A stretch of 5,518 nucleotides of DNA, from positions 1-5,518 of the forward strand of contig JAHFBD010000155.1 of NCBI GenBank assembly GCA_023250175.1. Direction: 5' to 3'. Below the pieces are notes generated by a model, which was given only the letters and a program-made list of their open reading frames with translations, was not told where the DNA came from and searched no databases. The DNA comes from Candidatus Melainabacteria bacterium. GTDB lineage: Bacteria > Cyanobacteriota > Vampirovibrionia > 2-02-FULL-35-15. Positions within the stretch are counted from its first letter, which is position 1. Each line of letters opens with the position of its first letter. Of this stretch, positions 5,482 to 5,518 are shown in pieces. A program made the translations under genes and the position numbers.

Positions 5482-5518
5482 AAGTTCAAGCTTCCATCTT
5501 TCAATTCCTTTCGCTTGA
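5482..5518. repeat. Diverged 37-bp direct repeat, copy 2, reaching the window edge
   Basis: Aligned to 5387-5423 as described there. It ends at the last base of the window, so whether a third ATAAA hairpin follows it, as one follows copy 1, cannot be seen. Confidence 0.65.

Noticed and set aside
5387..5518. CRISPR array
   Set aside because: Only two diverged copies, an offset of 95 bases, and a hairpin in the spacer; nothing like identical repeats with unique spacers of 30-40 bases.
5282..5518. Phage or island attachment site at the tRNA
   Set aside because: No second copy of the tRNA 3' end and no integrase gene in the window; the repeats lie on the 5' side of the tRNA, the less usual side for integration.

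Overview
The window is AT-rich (roughly one third G+C by eye) and holds tightly packed genes. The opening M16 zinc peptidase fragment has an HFIEHMMFKGT core. Together with the etf/ETF-quinone oxidoreductase genes, the low G+C and the dispersed palindromic repeats, it suggests a host-associated alphaproteobacterium of Rickettsiales or Holosporales type. That placement is inference from remembered family features, not a database result.

Layout from left to right. Bases 1-401 (minus strand) are the first 133 codons of an M16 metallopeptidase that runs off the left edge. Bases 402-737 are a gene-free divergent region with a likely minus-strand promoter and two hairpins. Bases 738-1439 (plus) encode an unrecognised 233-residue protein with a clear twin-arginine-type signal. 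Its stop codon abuts the stop codon of the convergent gene with no base between them. Bases 1440-5102 (minus) are a three-gene operon transcribed etfB, etfA, then an ETF-QO/FixC-type flavoprotein. The joints overlap by 4 bp (ATGA) and 17 bp, the last gene using a TTG start behind a strong Shine-Dalgarno. Bases 5282-5368 (minus) are tRNA-Ser(UGA). Bases 5369-5518 hold repeats that reach the right edge.

How the genes work together: EtfB and EtfA form a flavin-containing heterodimer that passes electrons to the membrane-bound ETF-quinone oxidoreductase. Both Etf subunits read like the FixAB/bifurcating group rather than the classical mitochondrial-type group. The quinone oxidoreductase carries eight cysteines at its C-terminus where the canonical protein needs four. 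The operon could therefore encode a compact EtfABCX-like complex with the ferredoxin subunit fused to EtfC. This is the most interesting reading of the window and remains a hypothesis.

The second notable signal is a small hairpin family. Copies at 558-587 and 5426-5453 share a 4-bp top stem, an ATAAA loop and a bulged A, with compensatory changes in the stems. The right-hand copy lies within a diverged repeat unit of about 95 bp.
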